DNA from: Bacteroidales bacterium
Lineage (GTDB): Bacteria > Bacteroidota > Bacteroidia > Bacteroidales > JAIOZK01
Direction of reading: 5' to 3'
Length of the DNA stretch: 64,000 nt
Assembly: GCA_021740625.1 (NCBI GenBank)
Contig: JAIOZK010000015.1
Coordinates: 1-64,000 of the forward strand
This document shows, in pieces, positions 42,880 through 53,472 of this stretch. Position numbers and translations under genes: made by a program. The notes beneath the pieces are model-generated. The model saw only the letters and a program-made list of their open reading frames with translations, made no database searches and was not told where the DNA came from. The stretch's first letter is position 1, and each line of letters starts with the position of its first letter.

Positions 42880-45351
42880 TTAATATCCGTAATCCATCTC
42901 CTCACCCGTATTTTCCTGCAGTTTTCTGTTTTTTTCACCATCCTGTTGATAATTGTTGATCCTGTAGCTCAGGGTGAGTTGTACTATTTGCGATTCACGT
43001 TGCATCATGATATGTTCATAATAATCATCCTGGTCAGCAGTAAATTCTCTTTTTGCCGTTCCAAACAAATCCCGTATCTGCAAGGTGGCCGAAGCTTTCC
43101 GGTTGAAGAAATCATGACGAATCGCAAAATCACTCATGAACATACCCTTATAAGTCCCCTGCAGACTTGCCGAAGGCCCCCGGTATCTCAGCATAAGCTG
43201 AGCCCTGCTGGAAGGCAGGAACTTATAAGTTGTATTGAAATGAGCATTGTAGTTGGTACTTTCCTTTACAACGTTTTCGCTTGAAAGTTCACCATCCAGT
43301 TTATAAAAATACAGACTGCCACTGATATTGAAATTCAGCTTTTTACCCAGATGACTGCTAAACATCAACTCTCCACCCAGGCGGTGATCTTCATTCAGAT
43401 TTTTGACAGTATGCAGTACCATTCCATCTTCCATTGGCGTCAGTATCCTGGTAATTCGATTCTCAGTATGCCGGTAAAAAGTTTCAAAAGAGAAAAATGT
43501 ACTGCCCCACTTTTTGAGATAAGACAGCTCATAAGAATTCACATATTCGGGCTTTAAATCCGGATTTCCCTGCCAGAAATTTTTGATATCCTTATAGCGC
43601 TTGAATGGGTCCAGGTAGCGCCCTCTGGGTCGGTCTATCCTTCGTGAATAACTCATCATAAGCTGGTTATCGTTTGTAAGCTGTTTCGACAAATGCATGG
43701 AAGGAAACAGGTCAAAGCGATCAATATTAAACTCTGAACCGGTCCTGGAATCCGTAATGCTTCTTAATGTATATTCTCCCCTCAGGCCCAATTGATAGCC
43801 AAAACTCATGCTTTCAATTTCATCAGAAAAGGTGGTGTAGGCGGCCCAGATTTCCCTGTCATAATCCGAAGAACTGCTGAACGCATCGTCTTCAACCCAA
43901 CCTACATTTTCCACATATCGCTCAAAAGTCTGGACTTCATCATCATTTTCAATCCTGCTTTGAAAACCGGCCTGCAGGTGGGACGATTCATCGAATGGCA
44001 GGGTGTAATCCAGGTTTGCCCTGATTTCTTTCGAATCACCTGTTTCCTTGCTATTGATACTGTTCAGGGTCTCCAAATTAATCCAATTTGCATCCGTAAG
44101 CCATTCCAGGGTTTTGTCCTCACTTGTTCCTTCACGGTCCGACCAATATAAGGAAGCCTCAATCTTGTGACCCGGTTTGTTGAAATTATGCGTAAGATTG
44201 GTGTTAAGCCTGTAAAAACCTCTTGGTCTTTTCATCTCCGACTCCGATTTATAATATATGCTTGTATCTCCGGGCTCTATCCACTCGTGGTTTTTTCCAT
44301 TCCCGCTGAATCCAAACTCAAAACTTCCGTATTCCCCGGAAAACCCCAGTGTTGTTTTCTCGCTAATGTACCAGTCGGTGCCGAACTTAATATTGTATCC
44401 GCCCCGGTGCATGGTCCTGTCATCATTACTTTCAAGAAATGTTGTGGTATCCTTGTACCCGGTTCTTCGCTCAGATTCGCGGTCCATACTAAAGTCATCG
44501 CTGCGATAATCAAAACCGCCATAAATATTGAACTTACCCAAACGCTGGTTCAGCAGAATATTCCCGGAATACTTATTATTTGTGCCCATACCAAGATTTA
44601 CCAAACCCGTCAAACCTGGGTCTTCTTCTTTCTTGGTGATCACATTCAATATGCCGCCGGTTCCGTCGGGATCGTATTTTGCAGAAGGATTGGTAATGAT
44701 CTCAATACTTTTGATTGTACGTGCAGGAATTTGCTGCAAGGCATCGCTTCCCTCTAGCACGCTGGGCCTGCCGTTGATAAGCACCTGAAAGTTTTCGCTT
44801 CCGCGGATGCTTACATTCCCTTCAATATCCACATCCACAGAGGGTGTGTTTTCCAGAACATCCACAGCCGTGCCACTGGCAGATTTCAGATTCTGGCTCA
44901 CATTAACCACTTTTTTATCGATCTTGTATTCAAAAGGGAGCTTATCGGCTACCACTTCCACCTGATCCAGGGAATAGCTTCCGGGACTGATCCTGATATC
45001 GCCCACTTCAACATCAGGCTTGCCGCTCTGCACATTGATCTTGTCCCTGTATGTTTTCGCATAACCAATGAAATCAGCCGTCAAATAATACATTCCAAAA
45101 GGAACCATTTGAATGGCAAACTTTCCATCCGAATCTGTCACCCCGCCAGTAACCATCGTAGAATCTTTTTGACTGTAAAGTATGATGTTGGCATATTCAA
45201 CAGCCAGCCCGCTTTTTTCATCCAGTACCATTCCATACACACTTCCATATCCACGGGCAGAGCCTCTTTTTCCACCTCCCACATCGTGATCTTGTGCCAC
45301 GATCGTGTGGCTTGCAAGAGCCAACAAACAAAACAGTAAAATCCTTTTCAT
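42880..45351 (-). CDS. TonB-dependent receptor-like outer membrane beta-barrel protein
   Basis: Carboxypeptidase-regulatory-like N-terminus GSVYGMVLDEKSGLAVEYANIILYS, plug ENTPSVDVDIEGNVSIRGSENFQVLINGRPS, barrel. Confidence 0.9.
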   Translation of the reverse strand: MKRILLFCLLALASHTIVAQDHDVGGGKRGSARGYGSVYGMVLDEKSGLAVEYANIILYSQKDSTMVTGGVTDSDGKFAIQMVPFGMYYLTADFIGYAKTYRDKINVQSGKPDVEVGDIRISPGSYSLDQVEVVADKLPFEYKIDKKVVNVSQNLKSASGTAVDVLENTPSVDVDIEGNVSIRGSENFQVLINGRPSVLEGSDALQQIPARTIKSIEIITNPSAKYDPDGTGGILNVITKKEEDPGLTGLVNLGMGTNNKYSGNILLNQRLGKFNIYGGFDYRSDDFSMDRESERRTGYKDTTTFLESNDDRTMHRGGYNIKFGTDWYISEKTTLGFSGEYGSFEFGFSGNGKNHEWIEPGDTSIYYKSESEMKRPRGFYRLNTNLTHNFNKPGHKIEASLYWSDREGTSEDKTLEWLTDANWINLETLNSINSKETGDSKEIRANLDYTLPFDESSHLQAGFQSRIENDDEVQTFERYVENVGWVEDDAFSSSSDYDREIWAAYTTFSDEIESMSFGYQLGLRGEYTLRSITDSRTGSEFNIDRFDLFPSMHLSKQLTNDNQLMMSYSRRIDRPRGRYLDPFKRYKDIKNFWQGNPDLKPEYVNSYELSYLKKWGSTFFSFETFYRHTENRITRILTPMEDGMVLHTVKNLNEDHRLGGELMFSSHLGKKLNFNISGSLYFYKLDGELSSENVVKESTNYNAHFNTTYKFLPSSRAQLMLRYRGPSASLQGTYKGMFMSDFAIRHDFFNRKASATLQIRDLFGTAKREFTADQDDYYEHIMMQRESQIVQLTLSYRINNYQQDGEKNRKLQENTGEEMDYGY

Positions 45352-45443
45352 AAGTTAATTTTTGCTATTAGACAATGGAAAGGTCAAAAACATGCGTTAC
45401 TGGAAAAAAATTCAAGAAAAAGAAATCCTTACATTTGCGATCA

Positions 45444-46259
45444 ATGAACAAGCTAAAGGATCATCTGCTGCTCATACTTTTGTTGCTGGCCTACCTTGCA
45501 ACGCAATCACAATGCATTGATACGAATAAAGCCTTCCGCGAAGGCGAACAACTCAAATACCAGATGAGCTACCAGTGGGGATTCATCTGGATCAGGGCAG
45601 GTGAGGTATATTTTAAGGTAGATCGCGGAATGTACAAAAACCGCGATGCTTACCACTTCACAGCTACGGGTGGAAGTTTAAAAAAAATCGACTGGCTTTT
45701 CAAAGTCAGGGAGCACCTTGAATCCCGGGCAGCAGTGCCGGATTTGAAACCCATGTTTTTCGTTAGAAATTCCCGGGAAATGGGATTTCTCAAATACAAC
45801 AGCATTTTGTTCGATGATAAAACGAATGAAATATATACGAAGGTCAGCACATCAAAAAACCTCTCCAACATGGATACTTTGCAAAAACTTCCCTGCACCT
45901 ATGATGTGATCACGGCTGCCTACGTCTTGAGAAACCTGGACTATGACAATCTAAAACCGGGCGACAGCCTGCAGGTACATACCATACTTGATAACAGGGC
46001 TTACAATTTTCTGGTTAAATATTCAGGCCGGGAAACCGCCCGGGATGCATCCGACGAAGAATACAATTGCATAAAGCTATCTGCCATCCTGGAAGAAGGC
46101 ACACTTTTCAAAAGCGGTGAAAGCCTGACCATCTGGGTCACGGATGATGAGAACAAACTTCCCGTAAAGGCAGAAGCAGAAATCCTGATCGGTAAGGTAA
46201 ATGCCTTTCTGGTTTCTTCAAAAAACCTGAAACATCCTGAAAAAGCTAAAATCCAGTAG
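45444..46259 (+). CDS. DUF3108-domain protein
   Basis: FREGEQLKYQMSYQWGFIWIRAGEVYFKV...FKVREHLESR. Confidence 0.8.
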   Translation: MNKLKDHLLLILLLLAYLATQSQCIDTNKAFREGEQLKYQMSYQWGFIWIRAGEVYFKVDRGMYKNRDAYHFTATGGSLKKIDWLFKVREHLESRAAVPDLKPMFFVRNSREMGFLKYNSILFDDKTNEIYTKVSTSKNLSNMDTLQKLPCTYDVITAAYVLRNLDYDNLKPGDSLQVHTILDNRAYNFLVKYSGRETARDASDEEYNCIKLSAILEEGTLFKSGESLTIWVTDDENKLPVKAEAEILIGKVNAFLVSSKNLKHPEKAKIQ

Positions 46260-46409
46260 AAATCCTGTGGAAAAATATTCACAATCAATGATGAAATACA
46301 CAAAAAACGAATTCATTATTCAGGGTTATTCCACATATTAAAATTGAGTATTACCTGCTTATCAGGGATTAGGGGCAGGATAATGTATCCCTGAAACCAT
46401 TCAAATGAT

Positions 46410-46425
46410 TTGGCATATTCTTTTA
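46410..46425 (+). promoter_or_regulatory. Putative sigma-54-like element TTGGCA-N6-TTT upstream of USP
   Basis: TTGGCATATTCTTTTA, GG about 42 nt before the start codon; -12 GC not conserved. Confidence 0.35.
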
Positions 46426-46453
46426 ATCCTTATTGTCAAAAAAGGAGGAATAA

Positions 46454-47332
46454 ATGTCGAGCATTTTGATCCCGGTCGATTTTTCAGCAACATCAAAAAA
46501 CAACATACAGTACGGATTGAATCTGGCCAGGGAAACTGGCAGAAACATAGAATTGCTGTATGTTGTGCAAATCGACTACCCCTCATACGGGCAGATAGGC
46601 CCCATAGAACCCCTGTCGAACCCTGCTGGAACAGGAACTATTTCCCCCATAAATATTAAAGAACAGGAAGAAACTGCAAAAAATGAATTTGACAAATTAC
46701 TGCTGGAAATAAAATCTAACATCCCGGAGGATGTTAATATTGAAACAAATATCAGGACAGGTATTTATCCCGATGTGGTCATCGAGGAATCCAGCAGGAA
46801 AAAGATTGAGATCATTCTGCTGAACAGCAGAGGGAAGGAAGAAAAACTACAGGGAATGGCCATTGAATCCATCGATGCAATCCTGGAAAGTGCCCCTTGT
46901 CCCACCATTATTATATCACCCCAGACAAGGTTTGAAAATATCAAGAAGATCTTGTATGCAACGGATTTTCAAAAAGAAGATATCGAATCACTCAAAGAGC
47001 TTTCAGGTTTTGCAGGACGGTTCAAAGCTGATATACTGGCGCTGCATATCACTGAAAACCCTGACTTCAGGGAAAGGATTGAAAAAAAGGGATTCAATGA
47101 ACTGGTCAGTGAAAAGGTGGGATATCCCCATATCAGCGTGATGAGTATGCCTTCCGATAAAATTGCAAAAGGAATTGCAAACTATGCATATAATACCAGC
47201 GTCGACATGATCGCATTGCTGAAAGAAAACAAAGGTTTCTGGAAAAGTCTTTTCAGTAAAAGTACCACCGAAAGACTCATGAAAGAAACCGATCTGCCAA
47301 TCATTGTTTTTAACCAGGCAAATAAAGGATAA
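46454..47332 (+). CDS. Universal stress protein (tandem UspA)
   Basis: SILIPVDFSATSKNNIQYGLNLARE. Confidence 0.9.
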   Translation: MSSILIPVDFSATSKNNIQYGLNLARETGRNIELLYVVQIDYPSYGQIGPIEPLSNPAGTGTISPINIKEQEETAKNEFDKLLLEIKSNIPEDVNIETNIRTGIYPDVVIEESSRKKIEIILLNSRGKEEKLQGMAIESIDAILESAPCPTIIISPQTRFENIKKILYATDFQKEDIESLKELSGFAGRFKADILALHITENPDFRERIEKKGFNELVSEKVGYPHISVMSMPSDKIAKGIANYAYNTSVDMIALLKENKGFWKSLFSKSTTERLMKETDLPIIVFNQANKG

Positions 47333-47335
47333 TTT

Positions 47336-48493
47336 ATGATAAACATGGATAAGAAGACATTTGAAGAACTTGCAGAATTTCATGAACCGCATTGCACAAG
47401 CATATACATACCGACTCATAGAGCCGGACAGGAGGTGAATAAAGGACTGGATAAAAAATTATTTAAGAACAGTCTGAAGAAAGTGAAAGAGGAATTAAAA
47501 CATGTTTACCAGATGAGTGAACCGGAAATCAATGATTATCTGGCACCTGCCAGTGAATTACTTTCAAAAAGTGATTTCTGGAATTACCAGTCGGACGGGC
47601 TGGCAGTTTTCATCGGCAAAGACTTTTTCAGGCATTTTACCTTGCCGGTCCATTTTGAGGAATACTATTATGTGGCGGATCATTTTTACCTGAAACCGCT
47701 CCTGCCGCTGCTGAATGAAGAGGCAAACTTTTACATACTGGCACTCAGCCTGCATGATGTTAGGCTTTATGAAGGACATCCTCATCAGATAGACGAACTT
47801 GTGGTTGATGATCTGCTGCCGGAAAGACTTGAAGAAGCTGTGGGTTTCGATTACAGGCAAAAATACCTGCAGTTCCGGGAGGGACAATCCGGAACCGATA
47901 AAACCATTTTTCATGGACATGGCGAAGGAAAAGATGAAAAGAAGGAAGAAGTGTTAAAATATTTCAGGGCAGTTAACAATGGTGTGATGCAGGTACTCCA
48001 CGATAAAAAATCCCCCCTGATCATTGCAGCAGTCGATTATCTCATACCGATTTACCGTGAAGCAAATGAATACAATCATCTTCATAATGAGCATATTCAG
48101 GGAAATCCGGAACACAGCGATCCGGTCCTTTTGCATGAAAAGGCCATGAATATTCTGAGCGATTATTTCGCAAAGGATCAAAAAGTGAAAATCAAAACCT
48201 TCGAAAGAGAACTGAGCAACAAGAAGGCTTCCTTTGAAGCAAAAGAAATCATCCCGGCTGCCCTTAATGGAAGAGTCGACACCCTTTTCATCAGAAACAG
48301 GTCCAGCCTGTGGGGCACTTTTGAGAAGGACACGAACAGCATAAACAAAGAAGACCAAAAAACTCCTCACAATGCCGACCTGCTGAACACTGCAGCCATT
48401 AACACACTGATGCAAAGTGGCAAAGTATTTCTTCTTGAAAAAGAAGAAATGCCTGAACCAGGCAGTCTTGTGAATGCAATTTACAGATACTAA
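47336..48493 (+). CDS. baeRF-like (bacterial archaeo-eukaryotic release factor family) protein
   Basis: CTSIYIPTHRAGQEVNKGLDKKLFKNSLKKVKEEL...GLAVFIGKDFFRHFTLPV...YILALSLHDVRLYEG. Confidence 0.65.
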   Translation: MINMDKKTFEELAEFHEPHCTSIYIPTHRAGQEVNKGLDKKLFKNSLKKVKEELKHVYQMSEPEINDYLAPASELLSKSDFWNYQSDGLAVFIGKDFFRHFTLPVHFEEYYYVADHFYLKPLLPLLNEEANFYILALSLHDVRLYEGHPHQIDELVVDDLLPERLEEAVGFDYRQKYLQFREGQSGTDKTIFHGHGEGKDEKKEEVLKYFRAVNNGVMQVLHDKKSPLIIAAVDYLIPIYREANEYNHLHNEHIQGNPEHSDPVLLHEKAMNILSDYFAKDQKVKIKTFERELSNKKASFEAKEIIPAALNGRVDTLFIRNRSSLWGTFEKDTNSINKEDQKTPHNADLLNTAAINTLMQSGKVFLLEKEEMPEPGSLVNAIYRY

Positions 48494-48522
48494 GACGGAG
48501 ATATAAAACAAAAGGAGATATT

Positions 48523-49761
48523 ATGAAAAAATATAAATATGTTATCATTGGTGGCGGCACCACTGCCGGATATGCAGCGAAAGAATTCGTCAAACAGGGG
48601 TTAAATAAAGGAGAACTGTGCATCATTTCGGCTGAAAACATCTTACCCATGGACCGGCCTCCCCTTTCAAAAGATTTCATCACAACAAACATGGATAGAA
48701 AAGACATTCTTGTGAATGATTCTGACTTTTACAACAATCACGGAATCGATATTCTGCTGAATGTCAGGGCCGATTCTATCGATTTTGAAGACAAAGTTGT
48801 TGCACTGAACAAAGGCAGCAAGATCGGATACGACAAATTATTAATTGCTACCGGAGCAGAACTCAGGTACCTCGCCGTTAATGGCCACACCCTCAACAAC
48901 ATTCATTATCTCCGTACAATCGAGGATGCGGAAAACATCAGGAAGGCTGCCCGGGAGGCCAGTAAAATTGTTGTGATCGGCTCACAATACATCGGTACTG
49001 AGATGGCTTCTTCATTGAAACAACTTGGCAAAGAAGTCACTATGGTATACCCCGAAGACCGCTTACTTTCCAAATTTGCATCTGCCGATATCGCAGGCTT
49101 TCTCCAGAATTACTATCGCGATCAGGGAATTGAGCTTATCAATCATGATGAAGTGGTTCAGTTCAACGGCAACAAAAAAGTTGAAGAAGTTGAACTACGA
49201 TCCGATAATATCATAAAAGCCGATATGGTGGTTGCCGGTATTGGGGTAAAACCCAATATCAATGCAGTTAAAAAAACGAACATTGCATTGAACGACGGTA
49301 TCCTGGTAAATGCATACCTGGAAACCAACATCCCGGATGTTTATGCTGCCGGTGACGTGGCAAGGTTTCCCGATAAGACTTTTGATCAGTTACGCCGGGT
49401 GGAACACTGGGAAAATGCCTTCAAACAGGGAAAACATGCGGCAAAAGTATTGAGCGGACAAAAAGAACCTTATGAATTCCTGCCTTTCTTTTTCTCCGAT
49501 ATATTTGATCTCTCCTATGAATATTATGGAGATAACAAGGAAGCCGATACGGTCTTCAACAGAGGAGATGTAAAAGCAGGCGATTTTAGCACCTGGTGGT
49601 TCAGGAATGATGTGCCCGTAGCTGCATTTATCATGAGCAGTCGCCCCGAAGTAGAAGGTGAAAAAGCCAGGGAATGGATCAGCAACCAAAGTATACTTGA
49701 GGCCGAAAAGATCGAGAACGAAGATATTGAATTACATGATATGATTATAAAAGAAGGATAA
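48523..49761 (+). CDS. NAD(P)/FAD-dependent oxidoreductase (ferredoxin reductase-like)
   Basis: YVIIGGGTTAGYAAKEF, LLIATGAE, VVIGSQYIGTEMASSLKQLGKEVT, VYAAGDVARF. Confidence 0.92.
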   Translation: MKKYKYVIIGGGTTAGYAAKEFVKQGLNKGELCIISAENILPMDRPPLSKDFITTNMDRKDILVNDSDFYNNHGIDILLNVRADSIDFEDKVVALNKGSKIGYDKLLIATGAELRYLAVNGHTLNNIHYLRTIEDAENIRKAAREASKIVVIGSQYIGTEMASSLKQLGKEVTMVYPEDRLLSKFASADIAGFLQNYYRDQGIELINHDEVVQFNGNKKVEEVELRSDNIIKADMVVAGIGVKPNINAVKKTNIALNDGILVNAYLETNIPDVYAAGDVARFPDKTFDQLRRVEHWENAFKQGKHAAKVLSGQKEPYEFLPFFFSDIFDLSYEYYGDNKEADTVFNRGDVKAGDFSTWWFRNDVPVAAFIMSSRPEVEGEKAREWISNQSILEAEKIENEDIELHDMIIKEG

Positions 49762-49764
49762 ACT

Positions 49765-50706
49765 ATGATTTGCAAAAAATTTAAATCAATCGTCATCTTG
49801 CTTTTAATGACAATACCAAGCTCGCTTGTCATGGCACAAAATACCAATATGGAAATCCATGAAAAGTATGCCGGAGATATTGTTTTTGCAAGGGAAAAGA
49901 TCAATTTTGAAAACATCAACAATGGGATACTGAAAGACAATTTCAAGCTTTTAAGCAGTATCTATGGCAAAATCTTCCTGAAAAAACCGCTTGCGGATTA
50001 TTATGAAGATTTTGACTGGACCTATGATTACAATGATGAAAAATACAAGTACAATTTTTCCACTGTCATTTATATAGATGGCAAGATGGAGATCAAATGG
50101 TTGGACGAGCTGTCAAGAGAGGCTTTTAATAAATTCACAGCTTTTGACATCATCATTGCACCGGATGAAAAAGACAAAATGAGGTACAGCGAACAAAGCA
50201 GTGACTGGAAAAACAAAATTTCCATGCTGAGCGAAGGCAAACATGAAATCAGGGTTGAGATGCGGGCTGAAAACATTTCCAAACCGGGCCTCATGAAAGA
50301 TCCGCTGGCAAGCGGTGATTTCAGCCTGCAGGTGGAAAAGTCCAAAATGGATGAATTCAGGCGTAAATTCGGTATCCGCCTTCCTGAAGCAACCATTATC
50401 GCGCCTGAAGTAGAAGAAGGTGTACTCGTTGCCAGTAAAAACATGTACAATGGCATGACACCGGTTAAAGCCATCATTATTGAACCAACAGGTCAATGGC
50501 AGTACAGTCGCGATATTGAAGATAATATACTCTCCAGGAATTTTATTGCTGCCGTTGTTTTGAAAAGCTTCGACGGGGATTGTTTCGTTAAAACTGCCAG
50601 GTATTTTCAGGAACATAAAGGGAATTATCAATTCGACGATGTCCGAATGTCGGAAAAACTGGAGGATTACCTGAACTATCAAATTCCCTGTGAGAACATC
50701 AAATAG
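49765..50706 (+). CDS. Hypothetical exported protein
   Basis: Signal peptide IVILLLMTIPSSLVMAQ; no family recognised by eye. Confidence 0.7.
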   Translation: MICKKFKSIVILLLMTIPSSLVMAQNTNMEIHEKYAGDIVFAREKINFENINNGILKDNFKLLSSIYGKIFLKKPLADYYEDFDWTYDYNDEKYKYNFSTVIYIDGKMEIKWLDELSREAFNKFTAFDIIIAPDEKDKMRYSEQSSDWKNKISMLSEGKHEIRVEMRAENISKPGLMKDPLASGDFSLQVEKSKMDEFRRKFGIRLPEATIIAPEVEEGVLVASKNMYNGMTPVKAIIIEPTGQWQYSRDIEDNILSRNFIAAVVLKSFDGDCFVKTARYFQEHKGNYQFDDVRMSEKLEDYLNYQIPCENIK

Positions 50707-50898
50707 ATGGCTGCATTGTGCATATTCATCAACATCATATGTAAAGACTTATACACAGGCAAATCACCGTTTTTAAGGTGCAACATCAGGAAAAGCCCGG
50801 ATAAAGGCCTTAAACGTACAATCACCTGCAGGTTTGTTGCAATGGTATCAAGTTTGAATTTTAATAAAAGAAATTGAATGTAGAATCTCAAAAAAAGA

Positions 50899-51108
50899 TT
50901 GATTATGAAAATTGTAAAAGTTATAGAAGTAATTGCAGGATCGGAAAAGAGTTTTGAAGATGCCATTCAGAATGCTCTGGAACAGGCATCCAAATCAGTT
51001 AAGAACATCAAATCAATTTATGTAAAAGAGATGAATTGCAACGTAGAGAACAATCAAATCGTTTCTTACGGTGTCAATGCAAAAATCTCTTTTGAAGTAG
51101 ATGAATAA
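50899..51108 (+). CDS. Dodecin-family flavin-binding protein
   Basis: KVIEVIAGSEKSFEDAIQNALEQASKSVKNIKSIYVKEM. Confidence 0.92.
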   Translation: MIMKIVKVIEVIAGSEKSFEDAIQNALEQASKSVKNIKSIYVKEMNCNVENNQIVSYGVNAKISFEVDE

Positions 51109-51136
51109 GGGTATTTGATCCCAGATGCTTATTTTT

Positions 51137-51179
51137 GTCCGTGGAGATGATGATTAGATTCTTCACGGACAATTTTTTT
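51137..51179 (+). terminator. Rho-independent terminator after dodecin
   Basis: GTCCGTGGAGA...TCTTCACGGAC followed by AATTTTTTT. Confidence 0.8.
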
Positions 51180-51196
51180 AACCAAATAAAAATATT

Positions 51197-51586
51197 ATGA
51201 AGTATTATATCAACAGAGAAATTAAATCAGGCTTTGAAGAAGCCATTGAAAAAGTTACAGAGGAATTAAAAAAAGAAGGTTTTGGTGTATTGAGCGATAT
51301 TGATGTTAGCGCAACATTGAAGAAAAAACTGGATGTGGACTTTCCCAGGTACAGGATACTGGGGGCCTGCAATCCCGGATTTGCACACAAGGCACTCCAG
51401 GAAGAAGAAAAGATAGGAACCATGTTACCATGCAACGTGATCGTACGCGAAATTCCGAATGATTACGTAGAAGTAGCAGCCATAGATCCTGTAGCATCCA
51501 TGCAGGCTGTCGAGAACGAAAAAATAAAGCCCATTGCCGAGGAGGTAAAAAAACGGCTTACAAAAGTCATTACACAACTAGGATAA
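51197..51586 (+). CDS. DUF302-domain protein
   Basis: FGVLSDIDVSATLKKKLDVDFPRYRILGACNPGFAHKAL. Confidence 0.92.
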   Translation: MKYYINREIKSGFEEAIEKVTEELKKEGFGVLSDIDVSATLKKKLDVDFPRYRILGACNPGFAHKALQEEEKIGTMLPCNVIVREIPNDYVEVAAIDPVASMQAVENEKIKPIAEEVKKRLTKVITQLG

Positions 51587-51603
51587 TAAACAGTATTTAA
51601 CTT

Positions 51604-51667
51604 CAGGGCAGAACCCTGGGCCCATTTTCCGATGCAAAGCATCGGGGAAACTTGCCTGACGGTCAGG
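51604..51667. repeat. Cluster of three short palindromes (REP-like)
   Basis: CAGGGCAGAACCCTG; CCGATGC-AAA-GCATCGG; CCTGAC-G-GTCAGG. Confidence 0.7.
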
Positions 51668-51793
51668 TTAAACCATAACTTCCTGTCCACGGGAGCAAAC
51701 GCGAAAGCAGAATAAAAAAATGGTCATTTCGCTCAAAACAGTACAGAACGAAATGACCATCTCAATTATTAATTATTAATTACTAACTGTCAA

Positions 51794-52240
51794 CTATTTG
51801 TCTCCGGTCCAGCGCATTTCCAGGTATTTATTGGTATATCCTACTTTCTCGTAAAGATAGCGTGCTGGATTATCCGGTTCAACATGCAATTTCATGGTAC
51901 CATCGGCCATCTGATGTGTTTTTTTCATCAGTTGCCGGCCGAGGCCTTTCCCTCTGAAATCACGATGCACTGCAATATAAACCAGGATGTTTTCAGGGAT
52001 ATAGCCTTTCATTCCGGTTTTATTCACCACTACAGCACCTGCCAACTGCTCATCGATATACCCCATCAGTACATATCCCCCGAAAGAATCGAATTCTTTC
52101 ATTGCGAAGTCAACACATCTGGTAATATCTTCTTTGGGATCTCCAAACTGGTCAAGATGCTTGTATAAAAAATCGATCAATTTTTCTTTTTCCTCTGCCG
52201 GAATACCGGATTCCGGCGTATACTCTTTGATTTTTAACAT
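51794..52240 (-). CDS. GNAT-family N-acetyltransferase
   Basis: NILVYIAVHRDFRGKGLGRQLMKK...LHVEPDNPARYLYEKVGY. Confidence 0.9.
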   Translation of the reverse strand: MLKIKEYTPESGIPAEEKEKLIDFLYKHLDQFGDPKEDITRCVDFAMKEFDSFGGYVLMGYIDEQLAGAVVVNKTGMKGYIPENILVYIAVHRDFRGKGLGRQLMKKTHQMADGTMKLHVEPDNPARYLYEKVGYTNKYLEMRWTGDK

Positions 52241-52251
52241 ATCTGTTTTTA

Positions 52252-53046
52252 TTATTTTAGTAAAACAAAAGCGGCGGGGTCGATCACCTGGAATGTAAAT
52301 GCTTCTGTAAAATAAAGCTGGACATTGTTGCGGTCATGGGTTTCATAACCGATCGAAATATCTTTGCCCAGGGTAATTTTAAAATCACCGCCTCTTTCCG
52401 ATACCACAAATGCGCCTTTCAGGTTGGGAGCCAGGATCAGGCTTCCGCCGAGAATGTGCTCCAGTTGTTGCCGCAATGGATAACCGTGCACAAAAGTAGA
52501 TATATTCTCCCACTTTTCAACATCCAGCACCAAACTGTATGGGCCTTCGATGGCAGAAGTTTTCAACACACTCAATGCTTCCGTTACGGCATGCAAGATC
52601 TTTGAAGAATCCTCCGGAAAATCGTGCGCCTGGTTTTCCGCCATATTTTTCAATCCTTTAATATTGGCATTTTTCAAACCTTCATAAATAGCATTTTCTT
52701 CGAAGGCCGCCAGTCGTTTGGCTGCTTTTTCCAGGGGATCCAGGTCGATATCCTTGGCACCCCGTTCAATATTATCAAGTTCCCATAAATCAAGCTTAAA
52801 AGCTGTTCGCACCTCAATCAAGGGATGTACTTCCTGTATCCCATATTGCAATTCCTTTTTATCCTGGTTTTTGGGTATGTGCAATCTGCCAGCCGGTATG
52901 GCACCCATGTCCAGACCATTCGGGCCATCCACATCGGCAAACTTCCTGGCCGACAAATCCGATTTAAACACCTCGCTTGCCTGCTCATTGATTTCCTCCC
53001 ATGCTGCTTCGGTAATGGGAGCAAGTTGTTTTTTCAAAATATCCAT
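52252..53046 (-). CDS. Encapsulin (family 1 nanocompartment shell protein)
   Basis: LAPITEAAWEEINEQASEVFKSDLSARKFADVDGPNGLDMGAIPAGRL...VHPLIEVRTAFKLDLWELDNIERGAKDIDLDPLEKAAKRLAAFEENAIYEG; AAGGAG upstream of MDILKKQ. Confidence 0.95.
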   Translation of the reverse strand: MDILKKQLAPITEAAWEEINEQASEVFKSDLSARKFADVDGPNGLDMGAIPAGRLHIPKNQDKKELQYGIQEVHPLIEVRTAFKLDLWELDNIERGAKDIDLDPLEKAAKRLAAFEENAIYEGLKNANIKGLKNMAENQAHDFPEDSSKILHAVTEALSVLKTSAIEGPYSLVLDVEKWENISTFVHGYPLRQQLEHILGGSLILAPNLKGAFVVSERGGDFKITLGKDISIGYETHDRNNVQLYFTEAFTFQVIDPAAFVLLK

Positions 53047-53059
53047 AATATATTCTCCT

Positions 53060-53401
53060 TTACTTGATTTTACCGATTCCCAGATCACTTTCATTTTCAC
53101 CTTCCTCCTCCTCACCTTCTTCCAGTTCGGTGATATTACCATCGGTAAAGAGATAGGTCTTCAGATTCTCATCCCATGCATCCATATTTCTCCTCAGCCA
53201 TTCGATGGCCATGCATGCATGCTCGATCTCCTCATCCCGGTTGTGGGCAAGAATCTGCTTCAGCCCTTCGTCGCTGGTTATATCAATGCGCTGGTTGTAC
53301 CAGTCGACGGCTTCAATTTCTTCTTTCAAACTTACCAGAGCGCGTGTAATGTCCCTGGCCTTTCCTGATAATTCATTTGCTGGTTCGTGATATTGTGACA
53401 T
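53060..53401 (-). CDS. Encapsulated ferritin-like protein (EncFtn) with C-terminal cargo-loading peptide
   Basis: LVSLKEEIEAVDWYNQRID...HNRDEEIEHACMAIEWLRRNM (ferritin-like EXXH), C-terminus SDLGIGKIK. Confidence 0.92.
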   Translation of the reverse strand: MSQYHEPANELSGKARDITRALVSLKEEIEAVDWYNQRIDITSDEGLKQILAHNRDEEIEHACMAIEWLRRNMDAWDENLKTYLFTDGNITELEEGEEEEGENESDLGIGKIK

Positions 53402-53428
53402 AATTTTCAATTTTTTTGATTGTCATGG

Positions 53429-53444
53429 GAAAAAACCCTGCCAA
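53429..53444 (-). promoter_or_regulatory. Putative sigma-54-like element TTGGCA-N6-TTT upstream of EncFtn
   Basis: TTGGCAGGGTTTTTTC on the minus strand, GG about 40 nt before the start codon. Confidence 0.35.
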
Positions 53445-53472
53445 TAAAAACTTTCCTGATTTATTATAATTT

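Noticed and set aside
50826-50845. Sigma-54 promoter upstream of dodecin (CCTGCAGGTTTGTTGCA)
   Set aside because: The -12 TTGCA is good but the essential -24 GG is absent.
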